A program made the translations under genes and the position numbers. This document shows, piece by piece, positions 1 through 8,850 of a stretch of 64,000 nucleotides of DNA (position 1 is the first letter of the stretch; the number at the start of each line of letters is the position of its first letter). The DNA is taken from assembly GCF_000384375.1 (NCBI RefSeq), contig NZ_ARVX01000001.1:1116001-1180000 (forward strand), read 5' to 3'. The notes beneath the pieces are model-generated. The model was not told where the DNA came from, searched no databases, and was given only the letters and a program-made list of their open reading frames with translations. Source of the stretch: Methylotenera versatilis 79 (GTDB lineage: Bacteria > Pseudomonadota > Gammaproteobacteria > Burkholderiales > Methylophilaceae).

Positions 1-265
1 CAGAAACTGATAGGTAGTTTGGTAATAAACCTGTTGTAATGTTGTTTGTACGTGATTCGCCGTTAGCATTACCGCCGCCTAAATTTACTGCGCCGCCACC
101 AAGAGCAATATCATCACCACTTGTACGTGTAGTTGTGTAGTAAGCGTTTACAACACCACCGATGTCCAATGTCCAATCGCCAGCTGGAATGATAATACCA
201 GCGTTAGCGCTTGATGCTGCAGCTAATAAAGCTGATGCAACTGCTAAACTTAATTTTGTTTTCAT
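1..265 (-). CDS. Outer-membrane porin, N-terminal part (cut by window edge)
   Basis: The reading frame is open from the ATG at 265 to the window edge, giving 88 visible residues. Residues 1-22 form a typical Sec signal peptide: a Lys-rich start, an Ala/Leu core and an Ala-Asn-Ala cleavage site. The mature start (GDWTLDIGGVVNAYYT) and the following Gly/Asn/Thr-rich stretch resemble the first beta strand and loop of Gram-negative general porins. A good Shine-Dalgarno (GGAG) lies about 6 bases before the ATG. The role would be passive diffusion of small solutes across the outer membrane. The C-terminal strands are outside the window, so the exact porin family cannot be fixed. Confidence 0.7.
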   Translation of the reverse strand, partial: MKTKLSLAVASALLAAASSANAGIIIPAGDWTLDIGGVVNAYYTTTRTSGDDIALGGGAVNLGGGNANGESRTNNITTGLLPNYLSVS

Positions 266-623
266 ATGAATCTCCAAAAATTGTTTCTTAAAGTTATTGC
301 CAATTTGACCTCATTTTTGATTGTTGTTTTGTTACCAAAACTATTACAAAAATGAGAAATTTCTCCAACGCTCTCAATAAAACAAGTTACATTCATTTAC
401 TAAGAAGGTGTAGCTAGTATGCCAAAGATGCTGTTTTGGGGGCAAGGTTTATGTCGCTTTTTGAGCTAGTTATCTGCGGATGTTGTTTTAATACAACACT
501 ATTTAGAGTGCTTAATACAAAGCAATCGCTTAGTGCCTGATTATTAAGACTTGTTATTAAATATGGTGATGACTTAATGCTTAATTTAAAGCAATTTTTT
601 GATGGAAATGGTTGTAATGGAAA
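266..623. other. Intergenic region between dgt and the porin gene
   Basis: These 358 bases hold no convincing gene. They must contain the promoter and leader of the porin (minus strand) and the 3' end of the dgt transcript. A dyad, GTTTTGTTACCAAAAC at 326-341, lies 61 bases upstream of the porin ATG and could be an operator or a leader hairpin. A weak GCTT/AAGC dyad near 580-593 downstream of dgt lacks a good T run. I see no confident -35/-10 pair. Confidence 0.5.
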
Positions 624-1748
624 TTACAAATATTCTTCTACTGTAAATAACCTGCGGTGTTCGCGAATGGCGAAGCGGTCTGTCATGCCAGCAATGTAAT
701 CCGCTACAGCACGCGCTTTATCTGATTGGGCGTGTGCTTGGTGTTCTGACGGCATTAAGGTCGTATCGTTGAAAAAAACCTCAAATAATTCGCGGATGAT
801 GCGCATGGCTTTGGCGCTCATGCGGTTAACCTTGTAGTGATGATATAAATTTTTACGTAAAAATTGTTTTAGCGCATGATTTTTTTTCGTCATGTCTGGA
901 CTAAAACTAATCAAGTAGGGCGCTTGGCGAATATCTTGAATATTTTTCGGTGCGAGTTGTGCAATGTTCTGCGTGCTGGTGTGACATAAATCGACAACCA
1001 AAATGTTAATCATGCGGCGAACAGTTTCGTGTATTAGTCGCCTATCTTCAAGTTTAGGATATTTAGTTTTGACTATTTCAAGCTGTGAATTAAACAACTC
1101 TACTTCTTGCAGTTGCTCAATGGTGATTAAGCCTGAGCGCAAGCCATCGTCGATATCGTGATTATTGTAGGCAATTTCATCTGCAAAATTGGTTAATTGT
1201 GCTTCTAAACTAGGGTTGGTTTTGTCAAGAAAGCGTTGACCAACATCGCCCAATTGTTTGGCATTTTTAATTGAGCAATGTTTTAAAATGCCTTCACGCA
1301 GTTCAAATGTTAAATTGAGGCCATCAAATTCGGCGTAACGTTGTTCTAATTTATCCACCACGCGTAATGATTGCAAATTGTGCTCAAAGCCGCCGTAATC
1401 GCGCATGCAATCATTTAGCGCATCTTGGCCAGCGTGACCAAAAGGCGTGTGGCCTAAGTCATGCGCAAGTGCAATCGCTTCAGTTAAGTCTTCATGCAAG
1501 TGAAGAGTGCGTGCAATACCGCGGGCAATCTGTGCGACTTCTAAGCTATGTGTTAAGCGGGTACGAAATAAATCGCCTTCATGGTTCACAAAAACTTGTG
1601 TTTTATATTCTAAACGGCGAAAAGCGGTAGAGTGAATAATCCGATCGCGATCGCGTTGAAAAGCGTTACGTAGAGGCGAAGGTGGTTCTTCAAAACGTCT
1701 GCCAAGCGTGATTTCAGGATTTGCTGCGTAAGCGGCGAGCGTATTCAT
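624..1748 (-). CDS. dgt: dGTP triphosphohydrolase family protein (HD-domain dNTPase)
   Basis: This HD-superfamily phosphohydrolase removes triphosphate from dGTP or related dNTPs and so tunes the nucleotide pool. The metal-binding pattern is visible: His in RLTHSLEV (about residue 67), the His-Asp pair in [13 protein letters not shown] (96-97), and a later Asp in [12 protein letters not shown]. At about 374 residues it matches the shorter dGTPase-like subfamily, not the 505-residue E. coli enzyme. I chose the ATG at 1748. A TTG at 1754 overlapping the aroB stop would add two residues, and neither start has a strong ribosome site. It is the last gene of the pil-aroK-aroB block, as in many betaproteobacteria, and probably relies on translational coupling to aroB. 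Confidence 0.92.
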   Translation of the reverse strand: MNTLAAYAANPEITLGRRFEEPPSPLRNAFQRDRDRIIHSTAFRRLEYKTQVFVNHEGDLFRTRLTHSLEVAQIARGIARTLHLHEDLTEAIALAHDLGHTPFGHAGQDALNDCMRDYGGFEHNLQSLRVVDKLEQRYAEFDGLNLTFELREGILKHCSIKNAKQLGDVGQRFLDKTNPSLEAQLTNFADEIAYNNHDIDDGLRSGLITIEQLQEVELFNSQLEIVKTKYPKLEDRRLIHETVRRMINILVVDLCHTSTQNIAQLAPKNIQDIRQAPYLISFSPDMTKKNHALKQFLRKNLYHHYKVNRMSAKAMRIIRELFEVFFNDTTLMPSEHQAHAQSDKARAVADYIAGMTDRFAIREHRRLFTVEEYL

Positions 1749-1750
1749 GT

Positions 1751-2827
1751 TCAAGTTAATGCTAGCGTTTGGTTTAATTTATCCGTATCGTAATCACTGG
1801 TAATCACGGCTTTACCGATGCCTTGTTGCAATACCAATCTTATCTTTCCATCGGCTACTTTTTTATCGTTTGCCATTAAATCTAAATATCTGTCTGCTCC
1901 CAATTTAGGCGCTTGCAATGGCAAATTTGATGCATTTAATAGGTTAAGTATGCGTGTAAATTCATCGGTTTTTAACCAGCCCATTCGCTGTGATAAATCT
2001 GCCGCCATGATTGTGCCTGCGGCCACTGCCTCACCATGCAACCAAACGCCATAGCCCATCGCATTTTCAATGGCATGGCCAAATGTGTGGCCGAGATTAA
2101 GCAATGCACGCTCGCCCGTTTCATGTTCATCTATCGCAACAACTTCGGCTTTATTTTCGCAAGAGCGATAAATAGCGTAGCTGATTGCGGCTTCATCTAA
2201 TGACATTAATTTGCTGATATTGACTTCTAACCAGTCAAAAAAATCCGTGTCGCGAATCAAGCCGTATTTAATCACTTCGGCTAAACCGGCCGATAACTCA
2301 CGTGGCGATAAAGTTTTAAGCGTATCAATATCGGCCAATACCAATTTAGGCTGATAAAACGCGCCAATCATATTTTTGCCCAGTGGATGATTGATGCCAG
2401 TTTTACCACCAACGCTGGAATCGACCTGTGAAAGCAATGTGGTGGGAATCTGAATAAATGGCACACCACGCAAATAGGTGGCTGCTGCATAACCCGTTAA
2501 ATCGCCAATTACACCGCCGCCTAAGGCAATAAGTGTTGTGCTACGCTCACATCGATTTTTAAGTAAGGCGTCATAAATAAGGTTAAGCGTATCTGCATTT
2601 TTATACGCTTCGCCATCTGGCAAAATAATCTCAATCACTGTCACGCCCGCATCGCGCAGCGTTTTACTTAATTTTGCTAAATACAATGGTGCGACAGTGG
2701 TATTGGTAACAATCGCTACATTTTTGCGCTTAAGGTGCGGCAAGATTAAATCAGCTTGATTCAGCAGATTACTGCCAATATGAATGGGATAAGAGCGGCT
2801 GTCGAGTGCTACTTGTAAAGTTTGCAT
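1751..2827 (-). CDS. aroB: 3-dehydroquinate synthase
   Basis: This is the second shikimate-pathway enzyme. It converts DAHP to 3-dehydroquinate using NAD+ and a divalent metal in the cytoplasm. The 358-residue length is normal. Visible family signatures are the NAD-binding region [19 protein letters not shown], the [19 protein letters not shown] block, and metal ligands in the [20 protein letters not shown] and LHGEAVAAG motifs. It lies 40 bases downstream of aroK and runs directly into dgt. The aroK-aroB pairing next to pilQ is a standard proteobacterial arrangement. Confidence 0.98.
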   Translation of the reverse strand: MQTLQVALDSRSYPIHIGSNLLNQADLILPHLKRKNVAIVTNTTVAPLYLAKLSKTLRDAGVTVIEIILPDGEAYKNADTLNLIYDALLKNRCERSTTLIALGGGVIGDLTGYAAATYLRGVPFIQIPTTLLSQVDSSVGGKTGINHPLGKNMIGAFYQPKLVLADIDTLKTLSPRELSAGLAEVIKYGLIRDTDFFDWLEVNISKLMSLDEAAISYAIYRSCENKAEVVAIDEHETGERALLNLGHTFGHAIENAMGYGVWLHGEAVAAGTIMAADLSQRMGWLKTDEFTRILNLLNASNLPLQAPKLGADRYLDLMANDKKVADGKIRLVLQQGIGKAVITSDYDTDKLNQTLALT

Positions 2828-2867
2828 GGTGTAATAATTGGCGTTATGATCGTGAGGTTAAATTAAA

Positions 2868-3395
2868 TTATTCATTCAGTTTTAAATTAAGTGCAGATTC
2901 TAATTTGGCAATAATGCTACTGACAGGTTGATTGCCAGTATCAATAATATGCGTTGCTACTTCGGTATACAAAGGATTACGCTCTGCATATAGCTGCTCT
3001 AATTTAGCGCGAATATCCACATTTTGTAAAAGTGGCCTATGCTTGTCGTTACGTGTTCTGTGCCACAACTCGTTCACATTAGCGCGCAAATAAATAACTG
3101 TACCGTGATTTTTTAACAGTTCGCGATTTTCTGCCGCAATCACGGCGCCACCACCTGTTGCCATCACAATATTATTTAATTCCACGAGTTCTTGAATGAC
3201 TGTTGTTTCGCGCTTGCGAAATCCTGATTCGCCTTCTAAATCGAAAATGACCGGGATTTTTACGCCAGTACGTTTCTCGATTTCTACATCAGTATCGTAA
3301 AAATGCTTGTTTAGGTGCTTGGCTAAAATTTTACCAATCGTGGTCTTTCCAGCACCCATCAAGCCAATAAAGAAAATGTTGTTCACTTCTATCAC
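2868..3395 (-). CDS. aroK: Shikimate kinase
   Basis: This enzyme phosphorylates shikimate to shikimate-3-phosphate with ATP. The 175-residue P-loop kinase has Walker A GLMGAGKTT at about residues 11-19, the shikimate-binding DTDVEIEKRTG segment, the FRKRE motif, the GGG turn in MATGGGAV, and the lid region RNDKHRPLL. The start used is GTG at 3395; an internal GTG nine bases later would also keep the P-loop. It follows pilQ after a 112-base gap that contains a strong hairpin terminator, so aroK is partly uncoupled from the pilus operon and may have its own promoter in that gap. Confidence 0.96.
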   Translation of the reverse strand: MIEVNNIFFIGLMGAGKTTIGKILAKHLNKHFYDTDVEIEKRTGVKIPVIFDLEGESGFRKRETTVIQELVELNNIVMATGGGAVIAAENRELLKNHGTVIYLRANVNELWHRTRNDKHRPLLQNVDIRAKLEQLYAERNPLYTEVATHIIDTGNQPVSSIIAKLESALNLKLNE

Positions 3396-3422
3396 AATAT
3401 TTTGCCGCTAAATTCTCTAAGC

Positions 3423-3455
3423 AAAAATGCCTATCAAGTTAATGATAGGCATTTT
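3423..3455 (-). terminator. Rho-independent terminator after pilQ
   Basis: A 13-base perfect stem (AAAATGCCTATCA / TGATAGGCATTTT) with a 6-base loop ends in a T run on the minus strand. It sits about 50 bases downstream of the pilQ stop and just upstream of aroK. It should stop or attenuate pilus-operon transcription before the shikimate genes. Confidence 0.8.
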
Positions 3456-3507
3456 AAGGTAAAGCGAACGTTCTGTCAGTTAAGTCTTAGTCTTGCATCT
3501 TAAAGTT

Positions 3508-5685
3508 TTATCTTAAGCCCAAACTTTCATCCATAATTTTGGGCGTAATAAAGATTAATAATTCACTCTTGTCATCTTGTCTTGTACGGCGCTTGAACAC
3601 ATTGCCAATAATTGGAATGTCACCGAAAAATGGTACTTTGTCCACTTGATTACTTTGAGTTTGTTCAAATATACCGCCTAATACAGCAGTTTCTCCGTTA
3701 GATACTAACACTTGTGTTTTCACGTTTTGAGTATTAATCGCTGGAACGCCAGCAACTACGTCACCAGGTGAGTCTTTTCGCACTTCAAGATCCATAATGA
3801 TTTTGTCATCTGGTGTAATTTGTGGTGTTACTTCTAAACTAAGCTCTGCTTTTTTAAAGGCAATATTAGCTGCGCCGCTGCTAGACGCTTGCAAATATGG
3901 AATTTCAACACCGGATGCGATTTTTGCTGTTTGTTGATTAGCAGTAGTAACGCGTGGGCTTGAAACAATTTTTCCTCTTCTGTCACTTTCAAGTGCAGAA
4001 AGCTCTAAGTTTAACAATAAGCCAGCTGGTAATCTGAATAAACTAAATGCAATGCTACCGAAAGCATTTTGTACAGGTAGATTTGAATTTAAACCTCCTG
4101 TGCCAGCGGCTTGTATTATTGTTACACCATCGGGACCAGTTATTGGAACTGCGCTTGTAGTATTTAAGCTGCCACCTATAGCTAAGCTGTTTCTACCAGG
4201 TGTGGTCGCAGATTGCACGCCGAATCTAGCACCTAGGCTTTTACTAAAAGTATCTTCCGCTAACACAAGACGTGATTCAATCGTGACTTGTCTAACCGAT
4301 ACATCGATTTTATTAATGATGGACTGAATTTCTTCTAATTTTTTGGCAGTATCTTGTATGAACAGCGTATTGGTACGCGGGTCATAATTAACATTGCCAC
4401 GTTTAGATAAAATGCGATTTTGACCAGCTGCTGCGCCTGCGCTAGAGCCGCCAGAAGTATTGCTACCATCCAAGATTTTAGTAAATTCTGAAGCTTTCTG
4501 ATACTTAAGTGTAAAGGCTTCTGTACGCAATGGCTCCAAGTCTTCAATGGCTTGACTTGCTTCTAGTTGGGCTTTGTCTTTTGCGGTCACTTCTTCTGCA
4601 GGTGCAACCATAATCACGTTGCCTGTTTTACGCATCGTTAAGCCTTTATTTTTCATGATGATATCCATGGCTTGATCCCATGGTACATCTTTCAATCTCA
4701 GGGTTAGATTGCCCGTTACTGTATCACTAGTAATGATATTTAAACCAGTAAAGTCAGCAATCACTTGTAATACTGAGCGTACTTCAATGTTTTGAAAATT
4801 CAATGATAGCTTTTCACCTGCGTAACCAGGCTTGGTGCCGCGCACCAATTTATCAGGATCTTCAACCACTTGACGTACGTCGATAATAAATTTCTTATCT
4901 GCTTGATAAGCCGATTGCTCCCAATTACCTTTCGGCTCAATAGAAATGCGGCCATTTTTACCCTGTTTCATTGTATCGATATACAAAACAGGCGTATTAA
5001 AGTTAATCACATTTAACCGACGTTGTAAGTCAGTAGGTACATCTGTATTGATAAAATCAACAAAAATTAACTTACCTTTTTGTTTGATGTTAATACCAGA
5101 ATTGGTATCAGATAAATCAACAATAATACGACCTTCACCATTTTTGCCGCGGGCAAAATCTACATTGGTAATCGCGTGTTCTTGATTAGTAGCACGAGCT
5201 TCAGCAAAACGTGTTTCCGTTGCTGTGTTGCTCACGCTTGCTTCATTTCCTTGCAGAGTAATGATGACATCTTTGCCGTTAATAACCGTGTTATAACCGA
5301 CGTTTTTCGTTAAATTTAATACGACACGTGTGCGATCTTTGGCTTGTGCAAATGAAACGCTTTTTAACGCACCTTGATCGCTAACAATATTATTCTTATT
5401 TAAACCATTGGCTGTTTTAGGAAAATCTAATGCGATGCGGGCTGGATTATTTAAAGTAAAACCAGCGGGTGGATTTGCAAGTGGTGATTTCATTTGCAGA
5501 CGAATGCTCACGCGACCACCTGATAATGCGGAAAAATCGATATTTTCAATTTTATTATTGTATAAATTTTCATCGTTAGTTGCTGCCAATGCGCTATTCA
5601 TAAAAGCTAGCCCGGAGCTTGTAGCTAACAGCAGTAATACTGCAATAATTTTCTTTATCGTTTTAAACATGATCATCCCTGTCAT
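3508..5685 (-). CDS. pilQ: Type IV pilus secretin
   Basis: PilQ forms the outer-membrane pore through which the pilus is extruded. The 725-residue precursor has a signal peptide (to about residue 34) and two AMIN-like beta domains that bind peptidoglycan (about 45-140 and 170-270). It then has a secretin/TonB short N-terminal domain (about 290-370), a NolW-like region, and the C-terminal secretin barrel with VEIPYLQASSSG and the end motif ELLIFITPKI. Its ATG at 5685 abuts the pilP stop. In-frame ATGs at 5676 and 5670 are alternatives, and an AGGGA six bases before the ATG at 5670 makes that start plausible. It is the last gene of pilMNOPQ. Confidence 0.97.
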   Translation of the reverse strand: MTGMIMFKTIKKIIAVLLLLATSSGLAFMNSALAATNDENLYNNKIENIDFSALSGGRVSIRLQMKSPLANPPAGFTLNNPARIALDFPKTANGLNKNNIVSDQGALKSVSFAQAKDRTRVVLNLTKNVGYNTVINGKDVIITLQGNEASVSNTATETRFAEARATNQEHAITNVDFARGKNGEGRIIVDLSDTNSGINIKQKGKLIFVDFINTDVPTDLQRRLNVINFNTPVLYIDTMKQGKNGRISIEPKGNWEQSAYQADKKFIIDVRQVVEDPDKLVRGTKPGYAGEKLSLNFQNIEVRSVLQVIADFTGLNIITSDTVTGNLTLRLKDVPWDQAMDIIMKNKGLTMRKTGNVIMVAPAEEVTAKDKAQLEASQAIEDLEPLRTEAFTLKYQKASEFTKILDGSNTSGGSSAGAAAGQNRILSKRGNVNYDPRTNTLFIQDTAKKLEEIQSIINKIDVSVRQVTIESRLVLAEDTFSKSLGARFGVQSATTPGRNSLAIGGSLNTTSAVPITGPDGVTIIQAAGTGGLNSNLPVQNAFGSIAFSLFRLPAGLLLNLELSALESDRRGKIVSSPRVTTANQQTAKIASGVEIPYLQASSSGAANIAFKKAELSLEVTPQITPDDKIIMDLEVRKDSPGDVVAGVPAINTQNVKTQVLVSNGETAVLGGIFEQTQSNQVDKVPFFGDIPIIGNVFKRRTRQDDKSELLIFITPKIMDESLGLR

Positions 5686-6240
5686 TTATTCTTGTAAATT
5701 AATACTTGCTGTACGTTCTGTCCAATCGCCGGTTAGGTCATCTTGCACAATTTCTTTTAATGCTATGTCGCTTTCGTTAATCGCAGTTACCAAGCCGTAG
5801 TTAGGGCCTAAGTAGTTACCTACTTTAACTTGTTGCACCGTATTGTCTGGCGTCTTGATAAGCGCATAAGTCAGTTTGTTTTTACTCATTGAGCCAACAT
5901 ATTTCAAACTTTCCAAAGGATAAGCTTCCAGTGCTTCTTTAGGACGATTGGTATTCGGCTGCAAACCACCGTTTTTATTGGCGGCTTTACGCGGTCTAAA
6001 TGGGTCAGCCAAAGTGCCATCAGCGTTATATTGAAGTGGAGAATAAGGCAAAACCTCTGGTAAAGGTTGCACAGTCTTACTCATGTCGGTTGCGGCACTT
6101 AACATAAATTTATCTAAATCATCCCCATCGCCACCACTACAAGCAATCAGCGTTAAAGTTAACGCCGAAATAGACAGTAGTTTTAATATAGGGCTTTTTA
6201 ATAAGGCACTAGATTTTAATGAAATACTAAAGCGGCTCAT
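5686..6240 (-). CDS. pilP: Type IV pilus inner-membrane lipoprotein PilP
   Basis: PilP is the periplasmic lipoprotein linking the PilMNO inner-membrane platform to the PilQ secretin. The N-terminus has a signal sequence ending in a lipobox (LIAC, Cys at about residue 34), followed by a Gly/Asp-rich linker. The C-terminal half carries the compact beta domain typical of PilP (YVGSMSKNKLTYALI, VGNYLGPNYGLV). The length of 184 residues is normal. Its ATG directly follows the pilO stop and its stop directly precedes pilQ, so all three genes are translated as one unit. Confidence 0.96.
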   Translation of the reverse strand: MSRFSISLKSSALLKSPILKLLSISALTLTLIACSGGDGDDLDKFMLSAATDMSKTVQPLPEVLPYSPLQYNADGTLADPFRPRKAANKNGGLQPNTNRPKEALEAYPLESLKYVGSMSKNKLTYALIKTPDNTVQQVKVGNYLGPNYGLVTAINESDIALKEIVQDDLTGDWTERTASINLQE

Positions 6241-6873
6241 TTATTTGACTTCCTTTTTTTCAGAGGCTTTTTTAGCGGCGAGTTCTGAAGAATCTAAATA
6301 ACGATAAGTTTTAGCAATAGCCTCAAGAATCAACATACCATCTTTACTATCTTTATTCAGTGGGGCAATTGTCATATCGTTTAATGTCACAATTCTGGAT
6401 AGCTTTGAAATATCGGTAGCAAACGCACCTACATCGTGATAACTGCCTTTGATTTTAATTTGAATCGGCATTTCTGCATAAAAATCTGCAATGGTTTCTT
6501 GTCCTGGTTTAAATAACTCAAACTCAAGATTGCGCCCAAGTCCAGCTTGATTAATATCAGTTAACAAACCATCCATCTGCGATTTATCTGGTAACTGTTT
6601 AAGAAGCGCACCAAAGGTTTTTTCAATATCGACCATTTGTTGCTTGTACGCATCAATTTTGATGGCCTGACCTTTTTTAGTAACAAATACTTGGCGTAAT
6701 TCCTGCTCTTTAGCTTGTGCTTGATCGAACTCATCAATCTGAGGGCTCCACAAAAACCAGTAACCCAAACCAATTAGCACTATGAATAGAAACCCCAGCA
6801 ATACCAATTTAACTGGCATTGGTAAGCTACCAGCATTTTTAAAATCAATATTATTAAAATCATCTAATTTCAT
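6241..6873 (-). CDS. pilO: Type IV pilus assembly protein PilO
   Basis: PilO is a bitopic inner-membrane protein that pairs with PilN and binds PilP in the pilus alignment subcomplex. The sequence shows a short cytoplasmic start, one transmembrane helix at about residues 22-44, a charged coiled-coil segment (about 50-110) and a ferredoxin-like C-terminal domain ending in a Lys/Glu-rich tail. The length of 210 residues fits the family. It lies 19 bases after pilN and immediately before pilP. Confidence 0.95.
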   Translation of the reverse strand: MKLDDFNNIDFKNAGSLPMPVKLVLLGFLFIVLIGLGYWFLWSPQIDEFDQAQAKEQELRQVFVTKKGQAIKIDAYKQQMVDIEKTFGALLKQLPDKSQMDGLLTDINQAGLGRNLEFELFKPGQETIADFYAEMPIQIKIKGSYHDVGAFATDISKLSRIVTLNDMTIAPLNKDSKDGMLILEAIAKTYRYLDSSELAAKKASEKKEVK

Positions 6874-6892
6874 GTGTTAAGTCTTCCATTTA

Positions 6893-7477
6893 TCAAGTAC
6901 CTTTGACTTTATTTTTATTAGGTGCTTCTTCAGCTTTTTGAACCTTCAAAGAGACGTTTAGCGTAAATTCATTTTGCTTGATGCCATTTAACGTCATGGC
7001 TTTAATCTCTACTAAATTAGGCGATTCCATCCAATTAGATACGCTTAGATTGCGCACTAAAGTTGCCACGCGTGCATTGGTGTCAGCGACGCCTTCTAAG
7101 GTAATTAAATTGCCTTGCTGCTTGATACTTTTTAAATACAAGCCTTCTGGCAATTGACGTGACAGTTCATCTAAAATTACAACGGATTGGCTACGGTTGG
7201 TCTGCAGATTTTCAACGATTTGTTTACGTTCCAATACGTTACTGATTTGGTCTTTTAAATCTTTAATATCGGCAATTTCTTTGTCTAATTGATTGATGGC
7301 TACTTCTAATCGACCGTTACGCTCAATTTGAGAGTCTTTTTTTGCACTCAGATATGTCCAACCCATAAAGACAACGGCACCAGCTGCTACCGCAGCCATT
7401 AATGCCATTAAGCCAAATTGGCGCTGGCGTTCTGCGCGTTTTAATTGACGGTGAGGTAATAAGTTAATGCGCATCAT
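6893..7477 (-). CDS. pilN: Type IV pilus assembly protein PilN
   Basis: PilN begins with the conserved RINLLPHR motif (residues 3-10), the short cytoplasmic tail that docks in the groove of PilM. A transmembrane helix follows at about residues 24-45, then a coiled coil and a periplasmic ferredoxin-like fold that dimerises with PilO. The protein has 194 residues, with a basic Lys/Asn tail. The ATG at 7477 lies one base after the pilM stop, so translation is coupled. Confidence 0.95.
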   Translation of the reverse strand: MMRINLLPHRQLKRAERQRQFGLMALMAAVAAGAVVFMGWTYLSAKKDSQIERNGRLEVAINQLDKEIADIKDLKDQISNVLERKQIVENLQTNRSQSVVILDELSRQLPEGLYLKSIKQQGNLITLEGVADTNARVATLVRNLSVSNWMESPNLVEIKAMTLNGIKQNEFTLNVSLKVQKAEEAPNKNKVKGT

Positions 7478-7478
7478 A

Positions 7479-8549
7479 TTAATTCACCCCGCGCATGGCT
7501 AAACCACAGGCAATTAATAACGCAGGCGCGTCAATCGTTGCTTGTTGCTGCTTAACTTTAGTGGCAAGTGACATAGATTGAAACGGATTGGCGATAATGG
7601 TATTCACTTGGGTGCGGTCTTGTACCATCGCATCTATCGCTGGAATTGCCGCACAGCCACCCGCTAGCACCAGATGGTCCACACGGTTATATTGAGTTGA
7701 GCTAGTGAAAAACTGTAACGCCCTTGCTACTTCGGTAGAAAGTGATTGCATAAATGGTTGCAACACTTCGTTTTCGTAACTTTCTGGCAAGCCACCTTTA
7801 CGTTTCGCGATTTCGGCTTCTTCTACAGATAATCCAAAGCGGCGTTGAATCTCTTGTGTGAGTTGTGTGCCGCCAAAAGCTTGTTCACGCACATAGATGG
7901 ACACATTGTCATGCAACACATTGATGTGCATGATGCCGGCACCAATATCCACAATCATCACGGTTTGGTCTTTGCCTTTATTCGGTATTTGGTTAGCAAC
8001 TAAACTGTAAGCAGCCTCAGTTGCGTAAGTGTCCACATCCATTACCGTGACTCTTAAGCCAGCATCTTCTGCAGCGGCTACTCGATCTTCAATCTTTTCT
8101 TTTCTGGCAGCGGCGATTAATACTTCAACTTCGTCCGGGCTATTTGCGGCTGCGCCGATGATTTGAAAGTCAATATTGACTTCTTCTAACGGGAATGGAA
8201 TGTACTGATTGGCTTCGGCTTCCACTTGCACTTCCATGTCTTCTTCGCGTAGATCCGCAGACATCATGACTTTTTTAGTGATTACGGCAGCTGAAGGTAG
8301 GGCAAGTGCGGCACGTTTTTCGCGTGAGCCTAAAAGTTTCCAAGCTAATTTGACGGCGTCAGAAACTTGCTCCAAACCGGAAATATTGCCATCCACAATG
8401 GCATCTTTAGGAATGGCAGCAATTGAGTAGGCTTCCAAGCGATAAGAGTCCTTACCAGTGGAAGACAGTTCGACCATTTTGACAGCCGAAGTGCTAATGT
8501 CTACACCTATGAGTGGAGGAGTACTTTCATTGAAAAAATCGAATTTCAA
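7479..8549 (-). CDS. pilM: Type IV pilus actin-like ATPase PilM
   Basis: PilM is the cytoplasmic actin/FtsA-like member of the pilus alignment complex. It binds ATP and the PilN N-terminus. The phosphate-1 motif (LIGVDISTSAVKMVEL, about residues 13-28), the phosphate-2 region (MIVDIGAGIMHINV) and the adenosine motif (LVLAGGCAAIPAI) are all visible, and 356 residues is normal. The start appears to be TTG at 8549, giving the usual MKFDFF opening; no ATG lies nearby in frame. It heads the operon and is divergent from the PBP1A gene, as in many proteobacteria. Confidence 0.95.
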   Translation of the reverse strand: MKFDFFNESTPPLIGVDISTSAVKMVELSSTGKDSYRLEAYSIAAIPKDAIVDGNISGLEQVSDAVKLAWKLLGSREKRAALALPSAAVITKKVMMSADLREEDMEVQVEAEANQYIPFPLEEVNIDFQIIGAAANSPDEVEVLIAAARKEKIEDRVAAAEDAGLRVTVMDVDTYATEAAYSLVANQIPNKGKDQTVMIVDIGAGIMHINVLHDNVSIYVREQAFGGTQLTQEIQRRFGLSVEEAEIAKRKGGLPESYENEVLQPFMQSLSTEVARALQFFTSSTQYNRVDHLVLAGGCAAIPAIDAMVQDRTQVNTIIANPFQSMSLATKVKQQQATIDAPALLIACGLAMRGVN

Positions 8550-8718
8550 ATTAGAATTCTCTTTCTATATTCATAGGTTACGCACAATAGTGATAATTTA
8601 CATTAAATCCTAGCAACAAGTTTACGCCCTGTAAAGCAAATTTTAATTTTAAATTTATTCTGAGCCTACAATTGTGAAGGCTTGTGCCATTTATGATACA
8701 AGTCTAATCGTCGGAAAA

Positions 8719-8742
8719 TTTAAGTATTATTCAATACTTAAA
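8719..8742. repeat. Inverted repeat (possible operator) between pilM and mrcA
   Basis: The sequence is TTTAAGTATT, a 4-base spacer, then AATACTTAAA (arms of about 10 bases). It is not followed by a clear T run on either strand, so it looks more like a protein-binding dyad or leader hairpin than a terminator. Confidence 0.4.
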
Positions 8743-8774
8743 GAATCAAAGCGATGAAAATTGACACGTTAGTT

Positions 8775-8802
8775 TTGGTTAATGTCTATTAGCTTATATA
8801 CT
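8775..8802 (+). promoter_or_regulatory. Putative sigma-70 promoter of mrcA
   Basis: A TTGGTT -35-like hexamer (8775-8780) is followed after 16 bases by TATACT (8797-8802), about 48 bases upstream of the mrcA ATG. A consensus TTGACA also occurs at 8761-8766, but its best -10 (TCTATT, 18-base spacing) is poorer. Either pair could serve. Confidence 0.4.
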
Positions 8803-8850
8803 GTTAGCTGTAATTTAATTGGTAATGATTCGATTCGTTAAAATATATTT

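Larger units (their letters stand above)
8550..8850. other. Divergent promoter region pilM / mrcA
   Basis: This 301-base AT-rich spacer carries no gene. It must contain divergent promoters for the pilus operon and for PBP1A. A near-perfect dyad (10-base arms, 4-base loop) is centred near 8730. A sigma-70-like promoter reads rightward at 8775-8802. I could not find a convincing promoter for pilM: a TTGTTG/TTATCA pair on the minus strand near 8580-8608 is only weak. Confidence 0.6.
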
